The notes beneath the pieces are model-generated. The model saw nothing but the letters and a program-made list of their open reading frames with translations. It was not told where the DNA came from and searched no databases. A stretch of DNA of 64,000 nucleotides from Streptomyces harbinensis (lineage in GTDB: Bacteria; Actinomycetota; Actinomycetes; Streptomycetales; Streptomycetaceae). Each line of letters begins with the position of its first letter. Within the stretch, counting starts at the first letter, position 1. This document shows positions 1-7,522 of the stretch, piece by piece. Where the stretch lies: positions 157,316 through 221,315 of the forward strand of contig NZ_FPAB01000007.1 in NCBI RefSeq assembly GCF_900116145.1. Direction: 5' to 3'. The position numbers were made by a program, and so were the translations under genes.

Positions 1-240
1 CAGGGACGCGGTCAGGGCGATCAGGAACCAGCACCAACCGGCGGTCTTTCCCGTGTCGCTGGTGCGCAGGCGTCGCCAAGCGGCGACCAGGAGCAGGTCT
101 ACGGAGATCGGGTAGGCCCAGGCTTTCCAGCCGTCCTGTCCGGCCGCCGCCGTTAGGTCGTGAATGTGGGCGAAGGACAGTGCGGCGGCGATGACGGCGT
201 GGACCAGGACGGCATCCACGCGGGCCAGACGGGCACGCAC
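1..240 (-). CDS. DUF2637 / SpdB-like membrane protein, partial
   Basis: The first 80 residues are visible and the gene runs off the left edge. The GTG start (238-240) has a GGGAGG site six bases upstream. The protein begins MRARLARVDAVL, has a hydrophobic first segment, then FAHIHDLTAAAGQDGW followed by YPISVDLLLVAAWRR. This is the pattern of the DUF2637 family: small multi-spanning membrane proteins encoded next to the TraB/FtsK translocase on Streptomyces plasmids and AICEs, where Spd proteins help an element spread along the recipient mycelium. The translocase gene ends 89 bases upstream on the same strand, fitting a transfer operon. The family assignment is recognition of the pattern; the spread function is inferred from family and context. 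Confidence 0.8.
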   Translation of the reverse strand, partial: MRARLARVDAVLVHAVIAAALSFAHIHDLTAAAGQDGWKAWAYPISVDLLLVAAWRRLRTSDTGKTAGWCWFLIALTASL

Positions 241-329
241 GGGGCACCTCCCTTCCTGTTTTCGGCATGGCGGGGCAGGGGAGTGGCACAGCGGAATCGC
301 GGTGTGGTCAGGCCGGAAGGCCGCCGGCC

Positions 330-1656
330 TCAACCGCAGTGGACCGGCTTGAACGGCGCCAGTTCGGGGAGCTCCGGCACCAGGTGCGCGGTCTTGACGC
401 AGCGGTCGGCGGCATCGGCCAGAGACAGATACGGGGTGCGGATGCGAGACCAGCCGCCGGAGGTATCCCCCGCGACAGCGGTACCGGGACGGTCGGCGGG
501 GACGGAACACGCGGCGATGACCGCTTCGGGGGCGATGTCGCCCAGTGCCATCTTCGCCGACGCCTCATCGTTCACGCGGTGGCAGACCCGGCCGCTCAAC
601 TGAGCCCGCAGCATCGTGGCGCCCTTGCCCAGCTCGGCGCCGAAGCGCTGACCGCAGACCTCCAGATAGATCCCGGCGGCACGGCCGAGCTGAGCGAGCC
701 GGATGAGCTGAGTGACCATCTTGTCCCGGCGTTCCTCGTCCTTGCGGGTCGCCGTCAGGAACAGCTCGGCCACCTCATCGACGAACACCACCACCGGCAC
801 CGGCCGTTCTTCCTCCGGCAGGCCCCAGATATCGGAAGTGATCGCTTGGTCCGGCGTGCCGACTGGGATGTTCTGCCGGTTACGGATCAGGTCGTAGCGT
901 CGGTCCATGAGCCGCACCAGCACAGAGAGCAGTTCGGCCGCCTCCGCCGGGTCGGTCGCCAGCGCGGAGAGCCGGGAGGCGAACGGCGCCAGCTCCACGC
1001 CTCGCTTGCAGTCGATACCGACCAGGGCGACATCCTGTCCGGCCAGGCCGGCCACCAGGTGCCGCAGGTACATGGACTTCCCCGACAGCGTCGCACCGAG
1101 CGTGAGCTGATGGGGAATCGCCCGATAGTCGCGGACGAACGCCGTCGCGTCCTCCCACAGGGCGACCGGCACCCGCAGATACCCGCCGTGAATGTGGCGG
1201 GACATGCGGACGTCCTTCAGCACGTCGAAGCCGACCAGCCGCAGTTCGACCGTGCCCGGCCGTATCTCCGACACGTGGACGGCATGAACGCCCCAGGCGT
1301 GCCGCAGCCGTTCCGCAGAGGCGGCCACATCCGCCACCTCTTGGCCGGCGGCCAGCCGCAGACGAAGCCGCAACCCGGTCGACGTGGGCCACAGGAGCCC
1401 GCGACCGGGCGGAACCGGCCGAACTTCACGCCGGGTCGCGGCCCGCACTGCCAGGGTCCGCAGCCGGGACGGCGCAACCGTCAGCCCACAGGCATCCATC
1501 ACCGAGCCGTAGGAACCCAACAGCCGCACCGTGGACAGCGGCAGCCCCACCCGCGGACCAGTACACGGAAGGACACTTCTCCCGGGCCACAGCCACCGTC
1601 CCACCCATCACAGCGAGCGGCCCGCCAACCCCGGACACGGTCAGCAGCTCAGACAC
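330..1656 (-). CDS. FtsK/SpoIIIE-type (TraB-like) DNA translocase, frameshifted near its N-terminus
   Basis: This is the conjugative DNA pump of the element. Streptomyces TraB/FtsK proteins move double-stranded DNA between hyphae as a hexamer. The motor domain is intact: Walker A GATLSGKS (about 1075-1098) and Walker B VVVFVDEVAEL (about 766-795), then a C-terminal part with SRIRTPYLSLADA. The natural start appears to be GTG 1654-1656 (MSELLTVSGVGG...), but that frame leaves the motor frame. Removing one G from the run complementary to 1550-1552 would join ...VYWSA to VGLPLSTVRLLG. As read, only an ATG at 1604 opens the motor frame, with a nonsense-looking N-terminus. Either the gene is inactivated by a 1-base indel or the sequence has a homopolymer error. 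It lies directly downstream of, and overlaps, the small partner gene at 1641-2005. Confidence 0.85.
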
Positions 1657-2005
1657 CTCAGACCCCCGCCGGAACCGGGAACGCCGCCGGAGACCGCAGC
1701 AGCCCGGTAGGCGATGCCGTGCCGCTCCTGACCGTTGAAGACCGACTCCCAAGGCCGCGCGACCAGCCCCGGCAGGGACACCGGAGCCCCGAGCGCCAGC
1801 CCTTCGGAGACCCCGCTCTCCGGCACGGTGACCAGGATCAGCGAGGACTCACCGTCCTCGATGTAAACAACACCGATCCGCATCAGGTCTCACCGCTGAC
1901 AGGGTCCTTGGCGATCTCCCCGGTCTGCCGGTCCCGCACCTTCGGCGCAGGAGCTTCGGTCAGCAAGATCGTCGCAGCGGACGTCTCGACACGAATGGAA
2001 CGCAT
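1641..2005 (-). pseudogene. Small conserved AICE protein of the SCO3933/Pra-neighbour type, split by a 1-base frameshift
   Basis: ATG 2003-2005 lies 8 bases after AAGGGAG and opens MRSIRVETSAATILL...QTGEIAKDPVSGET, stopping at 1883. A second frame starts on the overlapping TGATG and reads MRIGVVYIEDGESSL...VPGLVARPWE-like sequence (VSLPGLVARPWESV) to 1641. As I recall the family, these are two halves of one protein of about 120 residues encoded immediately upstream of the AICE translocase; one extra C at the junction would give ...GETLMRIGVV... The split is therefore probably an indel rather than two coupled genes. The biochemical role is unknown; neighbours suggest a part in transfer or replication control. 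The 3' end overlaps the translocase start (1656), as expected for translational coupling. Confidence 0.65.
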
Positions 2006-2297
2006 GATGAGTTCTCCCTTGTGCAGCACCCAAATAAGGGCGCAATAGATCACTAAGTGGTGCACATGGGGAGGTTGACCGTATACGGGTCGGACGCGAT
2101 ACGCTCAGGGAGCGTTGATGCCAAAGGCGCGCCCGGCCTGAGTGGGCTGCCTCCCGCTCAGGCCACATTCATCTCTGTGGCCGTACTCCCGCGCCGGACA
2201 GGTCTGCCTTCCTGACCGGCGCGTTCGCATGTCCGCAAGTCCTCCCCGCCGGATGCGAGGAGGTGAGTGCTGACAGTGTCCACAGTAACCCGCACCT
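2006..2297. other. Intergenic region between the transfer genes and the XRE regulator; no gene seen
   Basis: About 290 bases hold the promoter region of the small AICE gene that starts at 2005 and the region downstream of the XRE gene. I see no convincing open frame with a ribosome-binding site. A short inverted repeat, GCCTGAG...CTCAGGC (2137-2163), could act as a terminator. Confidence 0.5.
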
Positions 2298-2323
2298 GAA
2301 GTACTGTCTAGTACTTCAAGTAC
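2298..2323. promoter_or_regulatory. Cluster of AGTAC palindromes behind the XRE gene
   Basis: GAAGTACTGTCTAGTACTTC (2298-2317) is an 8+8 perfect inverted repeat with a 4-base spacer, immediately followed by a third AGTAC core (2319-2323). It overlaps the stop codon of the XRE gene. The same AGTAC core occurs three times at 3924-3975, upstream of the same gene unit. Sites bearing one core at both ends of a regulator block suggest operators for the XRE protein; that is inference. A terminator role is also possible, but there is no T-run. Confidence 0.5.
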
Positions 2324-3542
2324 CAGTTCGCATTTCTTGTACGCCCAACTCCCCTGCCAGTGCTCGTAGCTGATCGGACGGCAGCGGACTCATGGCCACG
2401 AGATCGGCGACGAGCTGCCTGACGGCGGGCTTCGCGCGGAACATCTCTGGCAGCAACTCGCGCACGTTGCTGAGGGAGTGGACGGCCCTGTCGATCTGGC
2501 GGCGTTGGGCGTGGGCTTTGGCGAGGTCGATGCCGAAGCGTGCCTGGCGTTCCGAGGACAGGTCGGATGGGTCCACGCTCTCGGCGGCGCGCAGGGCTAC
2601 TCCAGCGTCGCCCAGGTCGACGGCCACGGCGACTTCGTGGAGCGCGACATTGGTGGGGCCGAACTCGGTGTTGTAGTCGTTGCGTCCGTCGCCAATTCGA
2701 TCGGCTAGCTCCTTGGCCTCCCGAAGATGCGTGTATGCCTCGTCGGCGTGGTTGAGGCGGCCGGCGGCGAGCGCGCGCTGAAGGGTGAGGGCGCCGCGCA
2801 GCGCGATGGCTTCTGGTTCACCGCCGTCGGCCAGGGGGGCAAGCGCGTCAGCCGCGCTGCCGGAGACCTGGGCGGCTTGGTCGTAGTGGCGTGCCCCGAG
2901 GAAGACGATTGACAGCCTGAACTCGCCGGCCGCCATCAGCAGCGGATCTCCTGCCCGCTCAGCTGCGACGACGGCGCGGTCGACAGCGATCCACGCCGCT
3001 TCGGGCTCTCCCATGTTCGCGAGGGCCGCACTGCACGTGTGGTACATCGAGGCCAACAGCCGGAAGAGTCCGGGGCGTTCTCCGTCACTGCCGGCACGAG
3101 TGGCTGACTCCAGTCGCGGAACCAGACCTTCGAGCAGCTCCGCCAGGTCCGCGTAGTTGCCTTCGTGTGTCAGCGACCAAGCTCGATCGACATCGGTGCG
3201 CAGAGCGGGGATGTCCGGCGATTCCGGCTGGCCGAGGATGGCCTTCAGGGAGTGCGCGGAGCTGAGCACGAGCCGGAGACGGCTCGCACCGGGTGCCTCG
3301 TGCTCCGTCACCGAGGCGACGATCGGAGCCTCGGCGGCCAACTCGGCGACCGGCAGGTCCAGGACCTCGGCGACCTTCTCTAGGACCGTCATTCGGTCGA
3401 TGCGGCGCACGCCCCGTTCCACTTGGGAGACCCAGGCTTCCGACCGGTCCAGCAGGCCGGCGAACTCCTTCTGGGACAGCCCGCGCCGCTTGCGGTTGAA
3501 CGCGATCTTGCGGCCGAGGGTCTTCTCGTAGTCAGTGCTCAA
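2316..3542 (-). CDS. XRE-family transcriptional regulator with C-terminal TPR-like region
   Basis: The protein of about 408 residues begins MSTDYEKTLGRKIAFN with a helix-turn-helix at roughly residues 8-65 (LSQKEFAGLLDRSEAWVSQV, then ERGVRRIDRMTVLEKV). The rest is alpha-helical and repeat-like (AWIAVDRAVVAAERAGD, AYTHLREAKELADRIGD), as in the large Streptomyces XRE regulators whose TPR part senses a partner or small signal. I chose TTG 3540-3542 because AAGGGTG lies about 7 bases upstream and the protein then starts cleanly; GTG 3551 is the alternative. It overlaps the end of the preceding monooxygenase-like gene by 11 bases, so the two are probably co-translated. AGTAC-type palindromes at both ends of the unit may be its operators. 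Confidence 0.85.
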   Translation of the reverse strand: MSTDYEKTLGRKIAFNRKRRGLSQKEFAGLLDRSEAWVSQVERGVRRIDRMTVLEKVAEVLDLPVAELAAEAPIVASVTEHEAPGASRLRLVLSSAHSLKAILGQPESPDIPALRTDVDRAWSLTHEGNYADLAELLEGLVPRLESATRAGSDGERPGLFRLLASMYHTCSAALANMGEPEAAWIAVDRAVVAAERAGDPLLMAAGEFRLSIVFLGARHYDQAAQVSGSAADALAPLADGGEPEAIALRGALTLQRALAAGRLNHADEAYTHLREAKELADRIGDGRNDYNTEFGPTNVALHEVAVAVDLGDAGVALRAAESVDPSDLSSERQARFGIDLAKAHAQRRQIDRAVHSLSNVRELLPEMFRAKPAVRQLVADLVAMSPLPSDQLRALAGELGVQEMRTGT

Positions 3543-3846
3543 CGTCCACACCCTTGCCGGACACGAAGTCCAGGCGGTCGACCTCAGTCGAGGCGAGGTA
3601 CTGCTCCCGCTCGGCGAGGAAGGAGCGCACGTAGTCCTGCGACTCGTGCGTGTCGAAGGCTGCCACGTCGCGGTACAGCTCGTAGAAGATCCGCTCCAGC
3701 GGCCGCCCGTCAACACGGTGCACGGTGTAGATCACCGTTCCCGGCTCGTTCGCACGAATCTGCTCCCCGGTCCGCGCGACCAGTTCATCGAACGCAGCGG
3801 CTGCGGCCTCGTCCTTACAGGTGAACCGCACCATCAATCCGAACAT
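3532..3846 (-). CDS. ABM-fold (antibiotic biosynthesis monooxygenase-like) protein
   Basis: The protein has about 104 residues, beginning MFGLMVRFTCKDEAAA at ATG 3844-3846, 5 bases after AGAGGA. The beta-alpha pattern MVRFTCKD...VIYTVHR...IFYELYRDVAAFDTH...YVRSFL matches the ferredoxin-like ABM domain (dimeric alpha-beta barrel), here a stand-alone quinol-type small enzyme or ligand-binding protein. Substrate unknown. It is the first gene of a two-gene unit with the XRE regulator, so it may make or sense the signal that the regulator responds to; this is inference from the overlap only. Confidence 0.75.
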   Translation of the reverse strand: MFGLMVRFTCKDEAAAAAFDELVARTGEQIRANEPGTVIYTVHRVDGRPLERIFYELYRDVAAFDTHESQDYVRSFLAEREQYLASTEVDRLDFVSGKGVDVEH

Positions 3847-3923
3847 CGGGGTTCCTCTCTCGTCGACGTACGCGCCGGGCATCGCGCCACCGCGCACGCT
3901 ATGCGGGCATCACCCGCACGAAA

Positions 3924-3975
3924 AGTACGATCTCGCACTTTCGCAACGCACATTTTTAGTACAGTGCTAGTACTA
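3924..3975. promoter_or_regulatory. Divergent control region with AGTAC cores
   Basis: Between the monooxygenase-like gene (minus) and the HATPase gene (plus) lie AGTAC at 3924-3928, and TAGTAC (3957-3962) paired with GTACTA (3970-3975); TAGTACTA (3968-3975) is itself a perfect palindrome. The same core is found at 2298-2323. It is likely an operator for the XRE regulator acting on both divergent units. The region is also unusually A+T rich for this genome. Confidence 0.5.
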
Positions 3976-4060
3976 ATTCTACGTGTCATTGCGGTTGACG
4001 TCATCAGAACGCACGAATCGGTGCAAGAAACCGCAGGTCACCAAGGATGAAGGAGCGCTC

Positions 4061-4459
4061 ATGCCGACCCATCGACGCACCTTCCCAGGGCTACCTGAGG
4101 AAGTCAGCCGTGCCCGTCACTGGATCCGGGAGATCCTCGGCGGCCACCCCTGCGCGCAGGACGCCGAGCTGATTGTCACGGAGCTCAGCGCCAACGCCAT
4201 CACTCATACAAACAGTGCAGGCGCTGCCTTCCGCATCGCAGTGACCTGTACCGGAGACACGGTGAAGATCGCCGTCACCGATGCCGGTGGCGCCCACCAC
4301 CGCCCGCACATCGAGCACCAGGACAACAGCTCCCCTCACGGCCGAGGTCTATTCCTCGTCTTCGCCTGCGCGTCGACCGTCGACATCAGAGGTGACCATC
4401 ACGGCCACACCGTGACCGCTGAACTCACCGGCAAGCCGACCGGCACCCGTACATGCTGA
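4061..4459 (+). CDS. HATPase_c-type ATP-binding protein (RsbW/anti-sigma-like)
   Basis: The protein of 132 residues has the GHKL fold: VTELSANAITHT (N-box: E, N, A, T), VTDAGGAHHRP (G1 box) and SPHGRGLFLVF (G2 box). Streptomyces encode many such stand-alone kinases/anti-sigma-like proteins, often paired with XRE or DUF397 genes. ATG 4061 follows AAGGAG. The target protein is unknown. It is the first of three overlapping genes (4453 and 4803 follow), of which the next two are broken. A homologue lies at 9654-10064 beyond the att site. Confidence 0.85.
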   Translation: MPTHRRTFPGLPEEVSRARHWIREILGGHPCAQDAELIVTELSANAITHTNSAGAAFRIAVTCTGDTVKIAVTDAGGAHHRPHIEHQDNSSPHGRGLFLVFACASTVDIRGDHHGHTVTAELTGKPTGTRTC

Positions 4460-4809
4460 TCACCACCAAGGCGCTGCCGCTCCAACTCGCCACAGAGTTT
4501 TGGTGTGAGGCCATTGCCTACACTTCCAACGGCCTGCCCACGCACTGGCTGGGCTCGGCCCTGTCCTCGACGGCCCGGATCGCGATCCGGTGGCTTCGCT
4601 GGAGGGCCGGCCACATCAGCGACCAACTGGACCCGCCGGCCGCGTATCCGGTGCGGTGCTGGCTCGCGGACCAGGCTGAGCACGAACGGGCCCTGGAAGT
4701 TCTGGTGAGCGGGGATCTATAAACGCTGACGATCCCGGACGGCGCGATGCGCTACTTGCTGTCCGCCCGGCCAGCGAAACACACGCCCTTGCCGAGGCCA
4801 GCATGGTGA
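4453..4809 (+). pseudogene. Small conserved protein behind the HATPase gene, interrupted by an in-frame TAA
   Basis: ATG 4453 overlaps the HATPase stop by 7 bases. The frame reads MLITTKALPLQLATEFWCEA...ALEVLVSGDL, then TAA at 4720-4722, then continues in the same frame as TLTIPDGAMRYLLSARPA to TGG-TGA at 4807-4809, exactly overlapping the next start. The continuation and clean downstream overlap suggest that the TAA replaces a tyrosine codon in an intact ancestor of about 118 residues. As it stands a product of 89 residues could be made. No function recognised. Confidence 0.55.
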
Positions 4810-5073
4810 GCGAGCACGAGTACCAGCATGAGCAGCTCTACCGCTACGAGATCACCGCCGCCATGAACCATGTGGTCCGCGCCTGGCCACGAGATCGCAC
4901 GTGAACACAGCCACCGCGGCTTCTGGACTCCCCACACCGACCCCGGAGCCGACTTGCACATCGACCTCATCGAAGCGGCCCGCCGCGACATCCTGACCAA
5001 GCTTCAAGTGGTAGTCGCCGCAGCCGAGACTGTTGCCTACGACATCGAGCAGGACCGCCAACGGAGCCAGTGA
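4803..5073 (+). pseudogene. Small conserved protein, frameshifted; third gene of the HATPase unit
   Basis: ATG 4803 opens MVSEHEYQHEQLYRYEITAA and stops early at 4904. Another frame continues the expected protein as REIAREHSHRGFWTPHTDPG...HIDLIEAARRDILTKLQVVV to 5073. Loss of two bases (GA) in a GAGA stretch near 4891 explains the break. The GFWTP...HIDLIE segment reappears as a short DNA remnant at 10089-10144 behind the second HATPase gene, so this protein was once a standard partner of both. Function unknown. Confidence 0.55.
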
Positions 5074-5732
5074 GTTACAACCTTCTCTACGAGTTCAAGG
5101 CTCGCTTCGCTCGCTGTCGCGCCCGACCTCCTGGAACTGCAAGCAGTCCGATCACAGATCGGAGGTGCCGCGCACAGCGCGGCGGCGCTGGTCGGTCGCC
5201 GCCGCGCGGCCCCTCCTTGCCTTCGTCACCGGGGCCGCGCGTCGCCGCCCGCCCGCGCCCGTAAGGGGGCGAAAACCAGGCCGGGGCTGGGTAAGAAGGC
5301 GATGCAGAGGTCAGAACCCCGTCGTGGCTGGGGCGGCCGGCTCCACGGCTTTAGGCAGCCACTTTGGGGCGAGCCTCTAAGATCATGGCCCCAACGCCGT
5401 GCTTTAACGGGCAGGTCAACAGACTGCCCGACTCGCCGGAAGCTTACGGGGTCATGATCACTCGCCCCAAAGCAGCTCCAGCCCAAAGCCGCTCCGCCGA
5501 CCTTGTGCCCATGCCTCCGAGCGACCCTCCTTCAATCGGCCAGGTACTCGCCTCGTCCACGAGCCTTCGCGGGACTGCATGGGCGAGAGATACATCTCAA
5601 ATTGCATCCAACCTGTCCACAGCCTGGGGATTATGCTACCTCAGCCATTCGATCCCTCCCCAGGCGCTCGCTGCCGTATGATGTGTTCGCCGTTACGTCG
5701 GCAAGACGGAGCAAACGATTCAAGGAGTCGCA
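5074..5732. other. Non-coding stretch before the methyltransferase, with a long imperfect palindrome
   Basis: There is no convincing gene. The region contains runs such as GGCTCGCTTCGCTCGC, the palindromic element at 5362-5472, and near its end a TATGAT (5677-5682) that could be a -10 box for the methyltransferase, followed by AAGGAG at 5722-5727. G+C falls progressively towards the R-M genes, consistent with a junction between AICE backbone and an acquired cassette. Confidence 0.5.
5362..5472. repeat. Long imperfect palindrome (MITE-like or structural element)
   Basis: CTTTGGGGCGAG (5362-5373) is the exact reverse complement of CTCGCCCCAAAG (5461-5472). Inside, GATCATGGCCCC (5381-5392) pairs with GGGGTCATGATC (5448-5459) with one mismatch, and a central hairpin CGGGCAG (5408-5414)/CTGCCCG (5424-5430) is perfect. 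Similar but weaker pairing extends outside (CGGCTTT near 5346 with AAAGCCG near 5485). Candidates are a remnant of an insertion sequence or MITE, or a DNA structure used by the element. No transposase gene is present. Confidence 0.6.
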
Positions 5733-6794
5733 TTGCTGAAGCTTAACGAAATCCACCTGGGCGACTGCCTTGAGGGGCTCGCTAGAATCCCTTCTGAGAG
5801 CGTCGACGCCATTATCTCGTCCCCGCCGTACAACATTGGAAAATCCTACGAGTCACGCAGGGAGCTGAATGAGTACCTCGCAATGCAGCGTGAGGTACTC
5901 CGTGAATGCCACCGAGTCCTAAAGAGTACGGGGTCGATTTTCTGGCAGGTGGGCGTTTACGCCGACAGGGGGATGCATATCCCTCTTGATGTCAAGTTCT
6001 TCCCTATCCTCGAGGACCTCGGGATGATCCCACGGAACAGGATTGTCTGGGTTCGGCCGCACGGACTTCACGCCAAGAATAAGTTCTCTGCGCGCCACGA
6101 GACGATCCTCTGGTTCACAAAGGGCGAGGAATATAACTTCTTCCTCGATGAAATTCGAGTTCCCCAGAAGTATCAGAACAAGAAGTCATGGAGGGGAGCA
6201 AACAAAGGTGAACTGACTTGTAACCCTCTCGGCAAGAACCCAGGAGACATCTGGCTGTTCCAGAATGTAAAGCACAACCATGAGGAGCAGACGGTCCACC
6301 CCGCTCAGTTCCCAGAAGACATGGTCGCCCGCATGCTTCTCTCGACGACCAAGCCAGGGGATACCGTCCTAGATCCGTACATGGGAGTGGGAACGGTCGC
6401 CGTCGTTGCACGCGACCACGGACGCAACTTCCTCGGGGCTGAACTGGACCCGAGCTACCACGCCATCGCCCTACAAAGGATTTCCGGAGAGCCGGACTCT
6501 GAAGGTGTCTTCCCCAACCTGAAAACGCTTCGCGATTATACCGCGCGCACGGGCGATCCTGTCGAAAAGTTTCGATTCCAGGTACAGGTGGGAAAGAAGC
6601 CCACAGAGCGTAGCAAGTCTCGAATGTTTGATGAGGCACACCACCTCAATGAACTTCACACGAGGCTGGAGAGTGAAGAGACTGCGTTCGGGCAGCGTGT
6701 TCGCGGCGAATCGGACGGACCTCACAAGTTGCCGAGCCAGCAGAAGCACCAACTGGCAACTGGAGACGACACAGAGCCTTTGGGACTCTTCTAG
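5733..6794 (+). CDS. Type II DNA methyltransferase (beta-class, N4-cytosine or N6-adenine), partner of the BglII-like nuclease
   Basis: This enzyme of 353 residues transfers a methyl group from SAM to DNA to protect it from the neighbouring nuclease. Motif order is beta-class: catalytic SPPY (residues 30-33, in AIISSPPYNIGKSYE) first, then SAM-binding motif I LDPYMGVGTV (residues 213-222). SPPY is most typical of m4C enzymes such as M.BglII, though m6A cannot be excluded. TTG 5733-5735 follows AAGGAG (5722-5727) and gives a product starting at the usual point before the motif-IV region. The last ~90 residues are hydrophilic and less typical. It is convergent with the nuclease gene, separated by a strong hairpin. 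G+C of about 53% in the lines counted is far below the chromosome and indicates horizontal transfer. No C-protein gene is visible. Confidence 0.9.
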   Translation: MLKLNEIHLGDCLEGLARIPSESVDAIISSPPYNIGKSYESRRELNEYLAMQREVLRECHRVLKSTGSIFWQVGVYADRGMHIPLDVKFFPILEDLGMIPRNRIVWVRPHGLHAKNKFSARHETILWFTKGEEYNFFLDEIRVPQKYQNKKSWRGANKGELTCNPLGKNPGDIWLFQNVKHNHEEQTVHPAQFPEDMVARMLLSTTKPGDTVLDPYMGVGTVAVVARDHGRNFLGAELDPSYHAIALQRISGEPDSEGVFPNLKTLRDYTARTGDPVEKFRFQVQVGKKPTERSKSRMFDEAHHLNELHTRLESEETAFGQRVRGESDGPHKLPSQQKHQLATGDDTEPLGLF

Positions 6795-6803
6795 ACAACC
6801 GCA

Positions 6804-6827
6804 GGCGGGCCTGACCGCAGGCCCGCC
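6804..6827. terminator. Bidirectional hairpin between methyltransferase and nuclease genes
   Basis: GGCGGGCCT (6804-6812) and AGGCCCGCC (6819-6827) form a perfect 9-bp stem with a 6-base loop, between two convergent genes that end at 6794 and 6839. Confidence 0.8.
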
Positions 6828-6838
6828 CGCCACTAAGA

Positions 6839-7522
6839 TTAGCTTACTGGCGTAATGCTGGCTATTGCCCCGCCGACTCGCACACGGTTACGCCATGTCA
6901 CATGGAAGTGCTTAGTCTCCAACGAAACGACGTTTCGTGACGTTCGACCAGAGTAGACGTTCCAGGATGCTTGGATCGTCTCAATGCCCACCGGAATGGT
7001 CAGCCCAACAAGACGTATAGCCAGATTCAGATCGAGTGCACTGAATACCGATTCCATCTGGGCCTTCGCCTGCTCAAAATATAGAGTACTCTGCGAGGCT
7101 GGAAGAGACCCACTTTTAGTCACGACGATCATGGCCCTAGGGGCTGAATGCAATCCCTGGAGCTCCCAGCCATTACCGGCAACGACTTGACTTCTGATGA
7201 TGTTATTCCACAGGAATGGATAGTTGGAAAACTGCCACTCCGCCAGGACGGCATTCTTTCCCGCGTCCCAGTCACTCCCAAAGGCCCTCAACGATTCCGG
7301 GACGGGAATCTTACTCCATCCGTACTTCGCGGCCTCTTCGGTAAGAATCCTATTGGTCGCTTTCGGGTCAAAGATGGCCTGACCTTGCAATCCATTTTGA
7401 CCACTCGGCTGCAATTGTAGATCCATCCTGGAGATTACATCTTCAATCTCCAGCCACTCAAGACGCCCTTCTGTTCGGTAAAATCTTTCCGCTCCGAAAA
7501 AATCGCAGACCTCAAACTGCAT
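6839..7522 (-). CDS. Type II restriction endonuclease, BglII family
   Basis: The protein of 227 residues aligns by eye with R.BglII (223 residues): IFDPKATNRILTEE, IPVPESLRAFGSDWDAGK, EWQFSNYPFLWNNIIRS and SLPASQSTLYFEQAKAQ all have clear counterparts in BglII. The BglII active site is D84-x9-E93-x-Q95; here the same spacing is kept as D86-x9-E95-x-Q97. The expected activity is cleavage at AGATCT or the relaxed RGATCY recognised by the relative BstYI; the exact site cannot be read from sequence. ATG 7520-7522 has only a weak G-rich site upstream. It is convergent with the methyltransferase and G+C is low, as there. It appears intact and functional. Confidence 0.88.
   Translation of the reverse strand: MQFEVCDFFGAERFYRTEGRLEWLEIEDVISRMDLQLQPSGQNGLQGQAIFDPKATNRILTEEAAKYGWSKIPVPESLRAFGSDWDAGKNAVLAEWQFSNYPFLWNNIIRSQVVAGNGWELQGLHSAPRAMIVVTKSGSLPASQSTLYFEQAKAQMESVFSALDLNLAIRLVGLTIPVGIETIQASWNVYSGRTSRNVVSLETKHFHVTWRNRVRVGGAIASITPVS

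Noticed and set aside
267..2048. A 593-codon plus-strand frame across the translocase
   Set aside because: It is low-complexity Arg/Gln/Pro sequence antisense to a gene with Walker motifs.
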